A DNA stretch of 42,689 bases, from positions 1-42,689 of the IMG/VR virus record IMGVR_UViG_3300033148_007469; one strand, 5' to 3'. Source of the DNA: a virus. Shown in pieces: positions 9,553-18,204 of the stretch. Each line of letters starts with the position of its first letter. Positions within the stretch are counted from its first letter, which is position 1. A model generated the notes under the pieces. That model did no database searches. It saw only the letters and a program-made list of their open reading frames with translations, and was not told where the DNA came from. Position numbers and translations under genes: made by a program.

Positions 9553-10383
9553 ATGGATAAACTTCTTGAAATGTTGGGTGCGAATAAGTTGGATGAATCA
9601 ACTCAAACTCAAATTAAGGAAAAACTTGAAACACTTATTGGAGTGAAAGCTCAAGAAAAGGTTAATACAATTCTAAAAGAAGAAAAGGATAAACTGGTTG
9701 AGTCTTATGAAGGAAAATTTGAAGAATACAAAGAAGAAATTACAGGCAAATTTTCGAATTTTGTAGACTCTGTTCTTGATGAAGAATTAACAATTCCTGA
9801 TAAAATTATTGAATTTGCTAAAAAAGGCGAACTTTATCATGATTTGATTGAACAGTTTAAAATTCGTTTGAGTGTAGATGAAGGACTTTTAGATGAGGAA
9901 GTAAAGGGGCTTTTGAAAGAAGCGAAAGAAGAAATTCTTAAATTACGTGAAAGCATGAATAAACAAATTGAGGAAAATCTTGAAACTCGTAAAGATGCTC
10001 AAGAAATGGCTTCTGAAATTTATTTAAGAAGAAAATGCGATGGTCTTACAGAAGGCCAGAAAAAATATGTTATGGAAATGTTAGACAGCGTTACTGATAA
10101 ATCTGAAATAGATAAAAAATTCGATATCATTCTTGAAGCTTATAAAGAAGAAGACGATGAGGATGATGACGATAAGAAAGACAAAGACGATGAAGATGAC
10201 GACAAAAAAGGTAAAGGTAGTGTAGATGAGAAAGACGAAGAAGACGATGACGATGATGACGATAAGAAAGACAAAGATGATGAGGACGATGAAGACGATG
10301 ATGATAAGAAAGACGAATCTTCAAGTCCTTTCAAAGATGTAATGAAGCAATATGTAAAAGTATTACAAGAAAACAAAATTTAA
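9553..10383 (+). CDS. Prohead scaffold (major core) protein, T4 gp22-like
   Basis: 276 residues (T4 gp22 is 269). Nearly all helical and highly charged, with long coiled-coil stretches from about 20 to 190, as expected for the internal core around which the capsid assembles. Residues about 197-257 are an extreme Asp/Glu/Lys repeat (DDKKDKDDEDD units), followed by a conserved-looking C-terminal helix (FKDVMKQYVKVLQENKI). Position between protease and capsid protein matches T4. GGAGG ribosome site. Confidence 0.88.
   Translation: MDKLLEMLGANKLDESTQTQIKEKLETLIGVKAQEKVNTILKEEKDKLVESYEGKFEEYKEEITGKFSNFVDSVLDEELTIPDKIIEFAKKGELYHDLIEQFKIRLSVDEGLLDEEVKGLLKEAKEEILKLRESMNKQIEENLETRKDAQEMASEIYLRRKCDGLTEGQKKYVMEMLDSVTDKSEIDKKFDIILEAYKEEDDEDDDDKKDKDDEDDDKKGKGSVDEKDEEDDDDDDDKKDKDDEDDEDDDDKKDESSSPFKDVMKQYVKVLQENKI
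10140..10316 (+). repeat. Acidic Asp/Glu/Lys repeat in scaffold gene
   Basis: Imperfect repeats of GAY/GAR/AAR codons (units like GACGATAAGAAAGACAAA) encode the charged tail of the scaffold. The low-complexity codons leave two antisense frames open (Ser- and His/Leu-rich); these are not genes. Confidence 0.8.
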
Positions 10384-10414
10384 AATATTATAATAAAAGT
10401 AGGAGGAAACAAGC

Positions 10415-11647
10415 ATGAATGTAAAAGACCTTATAAAAAAATGGGGAGGGGTTCTAGATGAAGGATCTCCAATTACATCATCTAAGATTAAAAAATCAAC
10501 AGCTATTATGTTGGAAAATCAACATAACTCTTTGATGGAAACAACTGGATGGGGTACTGGGGCAGATTCGTTTGGTGCTGGTGATGGTGTTGGTAGTGCA
10601 AACTATGGAACATCTGGTGTATTCCAAAAAATTGCCGTTCCAATGGTTCGAAGAACTTTCCCAGAACTGGTAGCACATCAACTAGTTGGTGTTCAACCAT
10701 TGACTGGTCCTGTTGGCCTTGCTTTCGCGTTGAGATTTAAAGCTGGTACAACATCAGGTACTTATACAGCTAACACTACAGAATTGGGATATAATACTCT
10801 TGATTCTACGTATTCTGGTTCTTATGTAACATCCGCTGGTGAAGCACTTGGTTCAGCAACGGGAACACCAGGAACAGTTGGTAGTGATATTGGTTTAGGT
10901 TTAGGAACTGGAACCCATATTCGCGAAGTAAACATGACAGTAGAGAAAACACAAGTTGAAGCAAATACTCGTAAATTGAGAAGTCGTTGGTCACTTGAAG
11001 TAGCTCAAGATTTGAAAGCTATGCATGGGTTGGAACTTGAAGAAGAAATGATGGATATCCTAGCATATGAAATCACAGCAGAAATTGATCGCGAACTTAT
11101 TGCGGCAATTGATACTACAGTACATAATGTACTTAATTATCACAGAACATGGTCATTCACAACATCAGCAACACAAACTGGTCGTTGGGAAATGGAACGT
11201 TACCGTGAATTGTATCATTATCTAATCCGTAGATGTCAAGATATTGCTATCAATACTCGTAGAGGATCTGGTAATTGGATTGTTGGTAATCCGAGAGCCG
11301 TTGCTATACTTGAAACCTTGGCAGCATTTACAATCGCCCCTGTAGCTGGTGATGTAAATACAGCACCAACTGGTGTATCAAGACTTGGTTCACTTGATGG
11401 AAGACTTACGGTTTACCGTGATACATTCCAATCAGCAGATCAATTTTTGATTGGTTATAAAGGACCATCTGAGTATGATACAGGTGTTATTTATCTACCT
11501 TATATTCAACTATTGGCTTCAAAAGCAGTATTTGAAAATTCATTCCAACCTTCAATTGGATTGATGAGTAGATATGCAATACATAATCATATTTTTGGTG
11601 CGAAAAATTATTACCAAAAGATTACAATGACTAACTTACCTACGTAA
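10415..11647 (+). CDS. Major capsid protein, T4 gp23-like
   Basis: 410 residues, shorter than T4 gp23 (521). The family block around residues 70-108 is clear: VPMVRRTFPELVAHQLVGVQPLTGPVGLAFALRF. Later blocks include TVEKTQVEANTRKLRSRWSLE, AQDLKAMHGLELEEEMMDILAYEI and a C-terminal SRYAIHNHIFGAKNYYQ. The first 42 residues look like a removable N-terminal piece; SLME at 39-42, just before TTGWGTG, fits the L/I-x-E cleavage rule of the S80 protease. AGGAGG ribosome site; more C-ending codons than neighbours, in keeping with high expression. Followed directly by a strong terminator. Confidence 0.95.
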   Translation: MNVKDLIKKWGGVLDEGSPITSSKIKKSTAIMLENQHNSLMETTGWGTGADSFGAGDGVGSANYGTSGVFQKIAVPMVRRTFPELVAHQLVGVQPLTGPVGLAFALRFKAGTTSGTYTANTTELGYNTLDSTYSGSYVTSAGEALGSATGTPGTVGSDIGLGLGTGTHIREVNMTVEKTQVEANTRKLRSRWSLEVAQDLKAMHGLELEEEMMDILAYEITAEIDRELIAAIDTTVHNVLNYHRTWSFTTSATQTGRWEMERYRELYHYLIRRCQDIAINTRRGSGNWIVGNPRAVAILETLAAFTIAPVAGDVNTAPTGVSRLGSLDGRLTVYRDTFQSADQFLIGYKGPSEYDTGVIYLPYIQLLASKAVFENSFQPSIGLMSRYAIHNHIFGAKNYYQKITMTNLPT

Positions 11648-11662
11648 GATAGTTTGATTTAT

Positions 11663-11698
11663 AAAAAAGGAGTGTGAACAATTCACACTCCTTTTTTT
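11663..11698 (+). terminator. Rho-independent terminator after capsid gene
   Basis: A perfect 10-base stem (GGAGTGTGAA / TTCACACTCC, 11669-11678 with 11682-11691) with a 3-base loop, flanked by an A run and a 7-T tract. Ends the scaffold-capsid transcription unit. Confidence 0.95.
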
Positions 11699-11741
11699 AT
11701 GCTTAAAATTTCATTTACTTTCTTGGCTTTTTATGATATTA

Positions 11742-11749
11742 TATAAATA
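11742..11749 (+). promoter_or_regulatory. TATAAATA late promoter box opening the terminase/PrkA unit
   Basis: An exact octamer 19 bases before the small terminase ATG and about 45 bases after the capsid terminator. Together with the terminator at 17555-17588 it defines a separate unit of six genes. Confidence 0.55.
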
Positions 11750-11768
11750 ACTCTTAGAGGTGTATTAT

Positions 11769-12197
11769 ATGGAAATTGATAGACAAAATCTAGAAGATGA
11801 ATTTGATATGGAAAACATAAGTAATGATATTTCAAATTTAGAGCCAGTAAATGTTGATGATCCAGAAGAAGTTATAAAATCAAATATTGAAAGAGCAGAG
11901 CGTATATTAAATTTATTAGAAAATGAGCTTAATAGAGGAAATATAACAGCAAGAATGATGGAGGTCGCATCTACTTTAATAAATTCTGTTACACTATCAT
12001 CAAAGGAATTAATATCAGATAGAAACTACAAATCTTATTTACAAGTTCGTCAACAAATGATACAATATAAATATGATGAATTAGATTTTAAAAAAAATAA
12101 AAAGGAACAACCAGTAAATCAAAATTTAATTATTGCGAACAGAGAGGATATTCTTAAAATTATCAATAAATCAGAAACGAAAAAAATAGGAATATAA
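11769..12197 (+). CDS. Terminase small subunit, T4 gp16-like
   Basis: 142 residues (T4 gp16 is 164). After an acidic start it has the family's helical hairpin: IERAERILNLLENELNRGN, then MMEVASTLINSVTLSSKELI (about residues 40-85), followed by a basic tail. Small terminases of this type form a ring that recognises DNA and regulates the packaging motor. A GTG at 11760 is in frame, but AGAGGTG overlapping it is better read as the ribosome site for ATG 11769. Unlike T4, the large terminase is not next: five genes of the PrkA unit and two others intervene. Confidence 0.65.
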   Translation: MEIDRQNLEDEFDMENISNDISNLEPVNVDDPEEVIKSNIERAERILNLLENELNRGNITARMMEVASTLINSVTLSSKELISDRNYKSYLQVRQQMIQYKYDELDFKKNKKEQPVNQNLIIANREDILKIINKSETKKIGI

Positions 12198-12200
12198 AAT

Positions 12201-14216
12201 ATGAATGAGAAAGGAAAAAAGAATACAATGATTAATAACAATTGTGATGGTAATGTCGGTAACACCAATGATTTTACAGAAATTATTGTGAAACAAAAAA
12301 ACGAAACAAAAGCATTCGAACAATGGGAAGGAACGGTTCTTGACTATCTTAAAAAGGTAGATGAGAACAAAGAAATTGCTGATTTCGCATCAGGTCGTGT
12401 TTTTAATATGATGATGCAAAGAGGAACGGAAGAAGTGGATAGATCACTACTAACACAGGGGTATGATGATCTTGTAAAATACAATTTCTTTGATGATAAG
12501 ATGTATGGAATACATGAACCAATTCATGATATGATGAAATTTTTGAAAGCCGCATCAAGGAGAACTGAAACAGGTAAAAGAATTCTTTTGCTTGTTGGTC
12601 CAGTTTCTTCTGGTAAATCAGAAACAGTCAAACTCATTAAAAAGGGATTGGAAAGATATGAAACAGAAAAATATGCCATCAAAGGATGTCCTATACATGA
12701 GGAACCATTGCATGCTATTCCAGATAGTGATAGACCATTCTGGAATGAAAGATTAAAAACAAAAATTGAAGGAATGTTATGTCCTAAATGTCAGCAAAAT
12801 ATTGATGAGAATTATACTAAAGATGGTGTTGTTCAGTGGGACACCATCCCTGTTGAGAAAATTAATATTTCTGAGCAACGAAGAGTATGTATTGGTACTT
12901 TTCAGCCTTCTGATCCTAGCTCACAGGATATTACAGAACTTATTGGTAGAGTTGATACAGCAAAGCTATCAAGGTTTGGTGAGACAGACCCAAGAGGGTA
13001 TAAATTCGATGGTGAACTACAAGTTGCAAATGGTGGTATGATTGAATATGTGGAGTTATTAAAAGCTGATATAAAATTCCACTATGTTCTTATTACAGCC
13101 GCTCAGGAACAACTTATTAAGTCTCCTGGTTTTCCACAAATGTATATTGATACAATGATTGTTGGTCATACTAACCAGACTGAGTTTGATTCTTTTAAAG
13201 CAGATAAGAAAAACGAAGCTCTACATGATAGAATGTATATTGTTAAATGGCCTTATAATCTAAGAGTAGATGATGAAATTAAAATCTATGAAAAGATGAT
13301 TAGAGAATCTGATTTCAGAAATATACATGTAGCACCAGGTACTCTAAAAGCCGCTGCTCAATTTGCAATTTTAACAAGGCTTACTAAAAGTGGAAATGTA
13401 TCATCTTTGATTGAAAAAATGAATATCTATAATGGTGAAATATCAGAAGAATTCAAAAAAACAGATGTTGATTTAAAACATTTGATTGAGGAAGGTAGAA
13501 AGAATGGAGAAGGTATGTTTGGTATTTCTCCAAGATTTATTATCAATGCTATGAATATAGCACTTGGTTCAAAAGAATCAAAAAACTGTATTAATGCAAT
13601 TGATATTATTCGTGCCTTGAGAGATAACTTTTCACATCATATTGGTATCGCAGAAGAGGAAATTGAAAATTATATGAATCTATTGATTGCTAGTAAAGAT
13701 TCTGTATCATCAAAGTATAAGGAATTCGCTATGAAAGAAGTAAACATGGCATTTTTACATGCATATGAGGAACAGGCAGAATCATTGTTCGAAAGATATA
13801 TGATAAATGTTGAGTCTTTCTGTAAAAAAGAACAAATTGAGGATTCTATTACTGGAGAGTATGGTGGTCCGGATGAAAAAATTATGAGATCTATTGAAGA
13901 ACTAATAGGTGTTCCACAGGAAGGCAAGGAAACATTTAGAAATGGTATTTTTGTTTATAAGTCAGATTATTTAAGTAGAAATCTTCCATTTACATATAAT
14001 GATTATGATCCTATTCGCGAAGGTATTGAAAAGAAACTCATTAGCGATTTAAGGAATGTTGTGTCATTATCATTGACCGATTCATCATCAACAAATCCAA
14101 AATCAAAAGCTAAGAGAAATAAGGCTGTAAGAACGCTTTTGAAAAAGGGATATTGTGAGAAATGTGCAAACACTTTACTATCATATATTGGTGAGGCACT
14201 TCGCAGAGATTCGTGA
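12201..14216 (+). CDS. prkA: PrkA/YeaG-family AAA+ serine protein kinase
   Basis: 671 residues; bacterial PrkA/YeaG are about 630-645. Walker A is GPVSSGKS at 133-140. Family landmarks follow in order: KGCPIHEEPLHAIP (161-174), a CPKC pair (194-197), IGTFQPSDPSSQDITELIG (231-249), DPRGYKFDGELQVAN (263-277), KADIKFHYVLITAAQEQ, GHTNQTEFDSF, then KNEALHDRMYIVKWPYNLRVDDEIKIYEK. The C-terminal third should hold the kinase-like part. In Bacillus and enterobacteria PrkA acts in sporulation, stationary phase and nitrogen stress, as kinase and AAA+ ATPase (an AAA+ protease role has also been proposed). The first about 60 residues look like an added N-terminus; Met10 is a possible alternative start. 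It forms one unit with YeaH- and SpoVR-like genes. Confidence 0.95.
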   Translation: MNEKGKKNTMINNNCDGNVGNTNDFTEIIVKQKNETKAFEQWEGTVLDYLKKVDENKEIADFASGRVFNMMMQRGTEEVDRSLLTQGYDDLVKYNFFDDKMYGIHEPIHDMMKFLKAASRRTETGKRILLLVGPVSSGKSETVKLIKKGLERYETEKYAIKGCPIHEEPLHAIPDSDRPFWNERLKTKIEGMLCPKCQQNIDENYTKDGVVQWDTIPVEKINISEQRRVCIGTFQPSDPSSQDITELIGRVDTAKLSRFGETDPRGYKFDGELQVANGGMIEYVELLKADIKFHYVLITAAQEQLIKSPGFPQMYIDTMIVGHTNQTEFDSFKADKKNEALHDRMYIVKWPYNLRVDDEIKIYEKMIRESDFRNIHVAPGTLKAAAQFAILTRLTKSGNVSSLIEKMNIYNGEISEEFKKTDVDLKHLIEEGRKNGEGMFGISPRFIINAMNIALGSKESKNCINAIDIIRALRDNFSHHIGIAEEEIENYMNLLIASKDSVSSKYKEFAMKEVNMAFLHAYEEQAESLFERYMINVESFCKKEQIEDSITGEYGGPDEKIMRSIEELIGVPQEGKETFRNGIFVYKSDYLSRNLPFTYNDYDPIREGIEKKLISDLRNVVSLSLTDSSSTNPKSKAKRNKAVRTLLKKGYCEKCANTLLSYIGEALRRDS

Positions 14217-14260
14217 GAATTTCATAAATATAAATTATAAAATCAAAGAAAGGGTATTGG

Positions 14261-14545
14261 ATGAATGACAATGAAGAGTTTGAAGATGATGATCTTGATG
14301 AGTTTTCTTTTGGAAATGATAAAAGTAAAATCAGAATAGCATATGAGGATATAAGGTCTATAATATATAGTTTTATTATGATGATCTTCTATAATATTAG
14401 AAGATCATCAACATATAGAACCATACATATAGGCTTTATGATTCTATGGGCTATAATATGCTGGACAGTAACACTAGGACAATTTGATATAAAAATAATG
14501 GATGGTGAAAACAAAAATGTTATTTTCCATTTACCAAGTTTATAG
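14261..14545 (+). CDS. Small single-helix membrane protein between prkA and yeaH genes
   Basis: 94 residues, not recognised. An acidic N-terminus (Asp/Glu-rich, residues 1-20) leads to a hydrophobic, amphipathic stretch (about 34-46) and one clear membrane helix at about 57-72 (IGFMILWAIICWTVTL), then a polar end. A ribosome site (AAAGAAAGGG) lies about 6 bases before the ATG, and a near-match to the late box (TATAAATT, 14229-14236) lies upstream. Its position inside the PrkA-YeaH-SpoVR unit suggests a membrane anchor or partner for these cytosolic proteins; inference only. Confidence 0.75.
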   Translation: MNDNEEFEDDDLDEFSFGNDKSKIRIAYEDIRSIIYSFIMMIFYNIRRSSTYRTIHIGFMILWAIICWTVTLGQFDIKIMDGENKNVIFHLPSL

Positions 14546-14556
14546 AAAGGAATAGA

Positions 14557-15969
14557 ATGACAATAATATATCATGATCGCTGGGGACTATCAGACAAGGG
14601 AAGAAAAGATGCACAAAGGCATCGTGAAAAAATTGATGATGCTATTCGCAGAAACGCCCGTGATGTCATTGGTGAAGAATCAATTATAACTAGAAAGGGT
14701 AAGAAGATAGTAAGAATACCTGTAAGGGGATTAAAAGATTATCGTTTTATTCATGGTAATAGTAAAGGTAGTGGTGGTGCTGGACAAGGTGATGGTGGAC
14801 CAGGTGATATAATAGCTAGAAAACCAAAACAGGGACATGGTGATTCAAAACCTGGTAATCAAAGAGGTATTGATTATATGGAAACAGAAGTCGATATAGA
14901 TTATCTTCTAAAAATCATGTTTGAAGATTTAGGATTACCTTGGATTGAAGAAAAAACAAAAGCAAGACAGATTATACCAAAAGGCTGGAAATTTAAGGCT
15001 ATATCGAAAAAAGGTATACCACCCAGATTGCATAAAAAGAGAACAATGATAGAAACAATTAAGAAGAATATTGTTCTAGCAGCAGCTATAATGGAAGATA
15101 CAGGATGTGATGAAGAAACAGCTTATAAAGCATTAAATATGTCATTCTGTGATCTAAATGAAGCTATTATGATAGTTAAGGAGAATAGAGTAGATCCAGA
15201 TGCATCAACAGACCTAGTTATAACAGATGATGATATGAGATTCAAAAAAATAGAACAAACAGTAGAATATCATTCGAATGCTGTTGTTATTGCTATGATG
15301 GATGTATCTGGTTCAATGTATAAAGAGAAAAAATATCTTTGTAGAAGTCTATTATTCTGGATGACAGAGTTTCTAAAGAAATCATATGAACATGTTCAAA
15401 TAAGATTTATACAGCATACAACAGAAGCACAGGTTGTAGATGAAGATTCGTTTTTCAATAGAGGCGAAAGTGGTGGGACTTTATGTTATACAGCATTTGA
15501 ACTAGCAAATTATATGATTGAAACAGAATATCCAATAAATGAATGGAATGTGTACTGTGTATATTGTGGGGATGGAGAGGATTTTGATACAGAAAAAACA
15601 GTCAAACAAATCCAAATCATGTTAGATAAAAAAGTTAATATGTTGAGTTATATTGAAGTTTTGTTAAATGGAGAACATACATATAGTGGTTCTTTGTTAA
15701 ATAAAATCAAAAGCAAATGGAGGTTTAAGACCGCAAGAATAAAAAGAACGGATTTTCTAAAGAATGATGAATTGAGATTTTTATGTTCTATAATAAAAGA
15801 TTTCAAAGGAGAAGAAATAATGAAAGTGTTAAACATAAAAGAAAACGAAGATGGTTCTGCTAATGTTGAATTAGATATTGATGATACAGAATTAAATATA
15901 CTCGTTGAATATGCTATTGTGACCCTACTTAAAGAATATATAAAAAGTGAAAGGGATATAAATGAATAA
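14557..15969 (+). CDS. yeaH: YeaH/YhbH-family VWA protein (DUF444) with inserted UBA-like segment
   Basis: 470 residues; bacterial YeaH is about 430. The N-terminus (DRWGLSDKGRKDAQRHREKI) and the Gly-rich linker (66-102) are hallmarks of the family. The metal-binding VWA site is AMMDVSGSMYKEKK, with DVSGS at 249-253. FIQHTTEAQVVDEDSFF, GESGGTLCYTAFELA and YCGDGEDF follow in family order. Residues about 172-212 look like an inserted three-helix UBA/EF-Ts-type module (IMEDTGCDEETAYKALN, then DLNEAIMIV). YeaH works with PrkA/YeaG in bacteria, probably as a substrate or scaffold. The stop overlaps the next start by 8 bases. Confidence 0.93.
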   Translation: MTIIYHDRWGLSDKGRKDAQRHREKIDDAIRRNARDVIGEESIITRKGKKIVRIPVRGLKDYRFIHGNSKGSGGAGQGDGGPGDIIARKPKQGHGDSKPGNQRGIDYMETEVDIDYLLKIMFEDLGLPWIEEKTKARQIIPKGWKFKAISKKGIPPRLHKKRTMIETIKKNIVLAAAIMEDTGCDEETAYKALNMSFCDLNEAIMIVKENRVDPDASTDLVITDDDMRFKKIEQTVEYHSNAVVIAMMDVSGSMYKEKKYLCRSLLFWMTEFLKKSYEHVQIRFIQHTTEAQVVDEDSFFNRGESGGTLCYTAFELANYMIETEYPINEWNVYCVYCGDGEDFDTEKTVKQIQIMLDKKVNMLSYIEVLLNGEHTYSGSLLNKIKSKWRFKTARIKRTDFLKNDELRFLCSIIKDFKGEEIMKVLNIKENEDGSANVELDIDDTELNILVEYAIVTLLKEYIKSERDINE

Positions 15970-17446
15970 GTCTGAAATGAAGAGATTGATAAAGGTTGAA
16001 GAACGAATATATCAAATTGCTGAAGAAATGGGTTTAGAGTTTTGTCCTATAGAATTTGATGTTGTTCCAAACAAGAAGATGATAGAGCTAATGGCATATA
16101 TCATGCCTGGAAATATATCCAACTGGAAATATGGAAGAGATTATGAACGAATTCGTACAATGTATGAAAAATCAAATTATAATCTTCCTCTTGAAATGGT
16201 TGTGAATACAGATCCATCAAGAGCATATTTAATGAAAGATAATACTTTTGCAATTCAGGTTCTTGTTATGTCTCATGTTGTTGGTCATGTTGGGTATTTT
16301 ACAATGAATAAACATTTTACACCTACAGATAAACAAATCATTACAGTAATTTCAGAAGCATCAAAGAGATTTAATAAGTATGAAAGAATGTATGGTATTG
16401 ATATTGTAGAGAAAACAATTGATGCTGCACACTCGATTATGTTTCATTCTTCACCATTTGATACTGAATTGGAAAGTGAAAAAAGAGAACGTATATTTAA
16501 ACAGATGAAAAGAAAATTTGTATCAAAGGGAAGATCTGAATTTGGAGACTTAATACCATCAAATAGTATTAAAGTAGAAGGAGATATAGAATTATATAAT
16601 AGAGATCTATGGATGACTTTGAAAAAAAAATCACCAGTAGAACCAACAGAAGACTTTCTTAGATTTATAATTGATAACTCAAAATCACTAGATGATTGGC
16701 AAAAAGATATTTGTGAAATTATAAGACAACTAGGTATTTATTTCTGGCCTCAAATGAGGAGTAAGTATGCAAATGAGGGGTTCGCTACATTTATCCATGA
16801 AAAAATAATGTGGCAACTATTTCAAGAAGATTATTTGGATAAATCAGATCATGCGCAGTATAACTATTCTAATTCTCTTGTGAAAGCTAAAAATCCGTTA
16901 TCATTGAATCCATATTTAGTAGGATCAAAAATATGGGAAGATATTGAGGATAGATGGAATAAAGGAAGATATGGTAAAGAATATGAAAATGTAATAAGTA
17001 TAAAAGAAAGAGAAAATTGGGATACAGGTGTTATGAAAGGTAGAGAAAAGGTTCTTGAGGTTGTAAGAACATGTAGCGATTGGTTTTTTATGAAAGAATT
17101 TTTAACACTAGATCTAGTAAATGATATGGATTTATACATATATGCTATAAAAGATACAAATGTTTCAGAAGATTTCATTATAACAAAACATAAAGCAAAA
17201 GAGATTGCTGATTTAATATCATCAAGTTTTGTTCATAGTGGTGTTCCAAAAATTCAAATAGTTAATAGTGATAGTAAAGGAAGAATGAAAATTGAACATA
17301 TGTTTTCTGGCATACCACTTGAACCTACATATTGTAAAGAAACATTAAAACATATACATTTTTTATGGGGAAACGATATTGCTTTAAAAACAAATGATGG
17401 CAAAAGAGATATATTTTATACTGCATTAAAAAAGAAAGGAAAATGA
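15962..17446 (+). CDS. spoVR: SpoVR/YcgB-family protein
   Basis: 494 residues, the usual size. Landmarks: MGLEFCPIEFDVVP near the start, MSHVVGHVGYFTMNKHF (103-119, His105, His109, His118), GIYFWPQMRSKYANEGFATFIHEKIM (258-283), and a C-terminal LKHIHFLWGNDIALKT. In Bacillus SpoVR is needed for spore cortex formation; YcgB belongs to the RpoS/NtrC stress regulon with YeaG-YeaH. Biochemical role is unknown. The His/Glu pattern hints at a metal site. It is encoded with an 8-base overlap behind the VWA gene and an ATGA overlap ahead of a microprotein gene. Confidence 0.93.
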   Translation: MNKSEMKRLIKVEERIYQIAEEMGLEFCPIEFDVVPNKKMIELMAYIMPGNISNWKYGRDYERIRTMYEKSNYNLPLEMVVNTDPSRAYLMKDNTFAIQVLVMSHVVGHVGYFTMNKHFTPTDKQIITVISEASKRFNKYERMYGIDIVEKTIDAAHSIMFHSSPFDTELESEKRERIFKQMKRKFVSKGRSEFGDLIPSNSIKVEGDIELYNRDLWMTLKKKSPVEPTEDFLRFIIDNSKSLDDWQKDICEIIRQLGIYFWPQMRSKYANEGFATFIHEKIMWQLFQEDYLDKSDHAQYNYSNSLVKAKNPLSLNPYLVGSKIWEDIEDRWNKGRYGKEYENVISIKERENWDTGVMKGREKVLEVVRTCSDWFFMKEFLTLDLVNDMDLYIYAIKDTNVSEDFIITKHKAKEIADLISSSFVHSGVPKIQIVNSDSKGRMKIEHMFSGIPLEPTYCKETLKHIHFLWGNDIALKTNDGKRDIFYTALKKKGK

Positions 17447-17553
17447 TAATTATTATATCAATAGTATTATGTGTTGTTGTTTTTATTCTTGGTTGTATTA
17501 TGGGAACAACAAAATGGTTTGATAAATTAATGAAAGATATATTAGATAAATAA
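17443..17553 (+). CDS. 36-residue membrane microprotein at end of PrkA unit
   Basis: The ATG overlaps the SpoVR stop (ATGA), and AAAGG lies 5-8 bases upstream in the end of SpoVR. The product starts MIIIISIVLCVVVFILGCIM, one full membrane helix, followed by a short Lys/Asp-containing amphipathic tail (WFDKLMKDILDK). Stop TAA at 17551-17553, two bases before the terminator stem region. Coupled translation, good ribosome site and position argue it is real. Unknown function; a second small membrane partner in this unit is plausible. Confidence 0.65.
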   Translation: MIIIISIVLCVVVFILGCIMGTTKWFDKLMKDILDK

Positions 17554-17554
17554 T

Positions 17555-17588
17555 AAAAAGGGATAGATATAAAAATCTATCCTTTTTT
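17555..17588 (+). terminator. Rho-independent terminator after PrkA-YeaH-SpoVR unit
   Basis: The stem GGATAGAT / ATCTATCC (17561-17568 with 17575-17582) has a 6-base loop, extended by an A run pairing with a 6-T tract. Confidence 0.9.
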
Positions 17589-17601
17589 ATGCTCAATATT
17601 A

Positions 17602-17609
17602 TATAAATA
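17602..17609 (+). promoter_or_regulatory. TATAAATA late promoter box before methyltransferase/terminase genes
   Basis: An exact octamer 19 bases upstream of the ATG at 17629 and just after the preceding terminator. Confidence 0.5.
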
Positions 17610-17628
17610 TATATAAGTATAATTAATT

Positions 17629-18204
17629 ATGGATAAATACGAATCAATTAGAAAAAAATTTAGATCAACAACTCACGGCTCCATGGCGGTGCTTATAGAA
17701 AAATATTCTGTAAAGAAAATGGCAGAAATAGGACTCTATAAATGTAGAGCTGTTAAAGATCTTTTAAGAAAATATGATAATATCCTTGATGAATACTGGG
17801 GCATTGATTTTTTTCTTGAACAAGATTGGAGCAAAGAAAGAGGATTATATCAAAAAGAATGGGATGATTTATATGGATGGGCCTGTCATTTTATGATGTT
17901 TTTTAAAAGCTTTAGAGTGCTTAAAATGTCATCTAGAGAGGCATCAGATTTGTTTGGGAAAAGAAAATCGTTTCCTGACTGGCGACCATTTGATATGGTA
18001 TTTATTGATGCTGCTCATGATAAGTATTCTGTAAAGAAAGATATAGAGTTATGGATTGGTCTGATAAAACCAGGTGGAATTATATCTGGACATGATTATG
18101 GCCAAGGCAGACATCCAGAGACAGAATCAGCAGTTAATGAATTATTAGGTAAAGAGAATATTAAAACATTGCCAGGATATGTATGGTATATGGAGATACA
18201 ATGA
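17629..18204 (+). CDS. Class I SAM methyltransferase (Methyltransf_24 type), copy A
   Basis: 191 residues. The SAM-binding start is KMAEIGLYKCRAVKDLL, and the acidic strand 4 and loop are PFDMVFIDAAHDKYSVKKDI, then LIKPGGIISGHDYG (about residues 118-160). This form is common in sugar O-methyltransferases. It is a clear paralogue of the gene at 28370: both share SVKK-AEIGL-KCR, DEYWG-D, MMFFKSF, the HD(K)-SVK motif and the ENIKTL-G-VWY-EI C-terminus. It lies apart from the main sugar cluster, between the PrkA unit and terminase, with an ATGA overlap to the next gene. Confidence 0.85.
   Translation: MDKYESIRKKFRSTTHGSMAVLIEKYSVKKMAEIGLYKCRAVKDLLRKYDNILDEYWGIDFFLEQDWSKERGLYQKEWDDLYGWACHFMMFFKSFRVLKMSSREASDLFGKRKSFPDWRPFDMVFIDAAHDKYSVKKDIELWIGLIKPGGIISGHDYGQGRHPETESAVNELLGKENIKTLPGYVWYMEIQ

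Noticed and set aside
10127-10376. Two antisense frames opposite the scaffold tail
   Set aside because: By-products of the Asp/Glu/Lys repeat; Ser- and His-rich low-complexity products.
12766-13041. 91-codon frame inside the PrkA-like gene
   Set aside because: Shifted frame within a clear PrkA domain; no ribosome site.
12201-17446. Bacterial chromosome fragment wrongly joined to phage DNA
   Set aside because: The unit is bounded by phage-type signals, lies between terminase genes with the same AT-rich composition and gene packing, and contains small terminase itself; read mapping would still be the decisive test.
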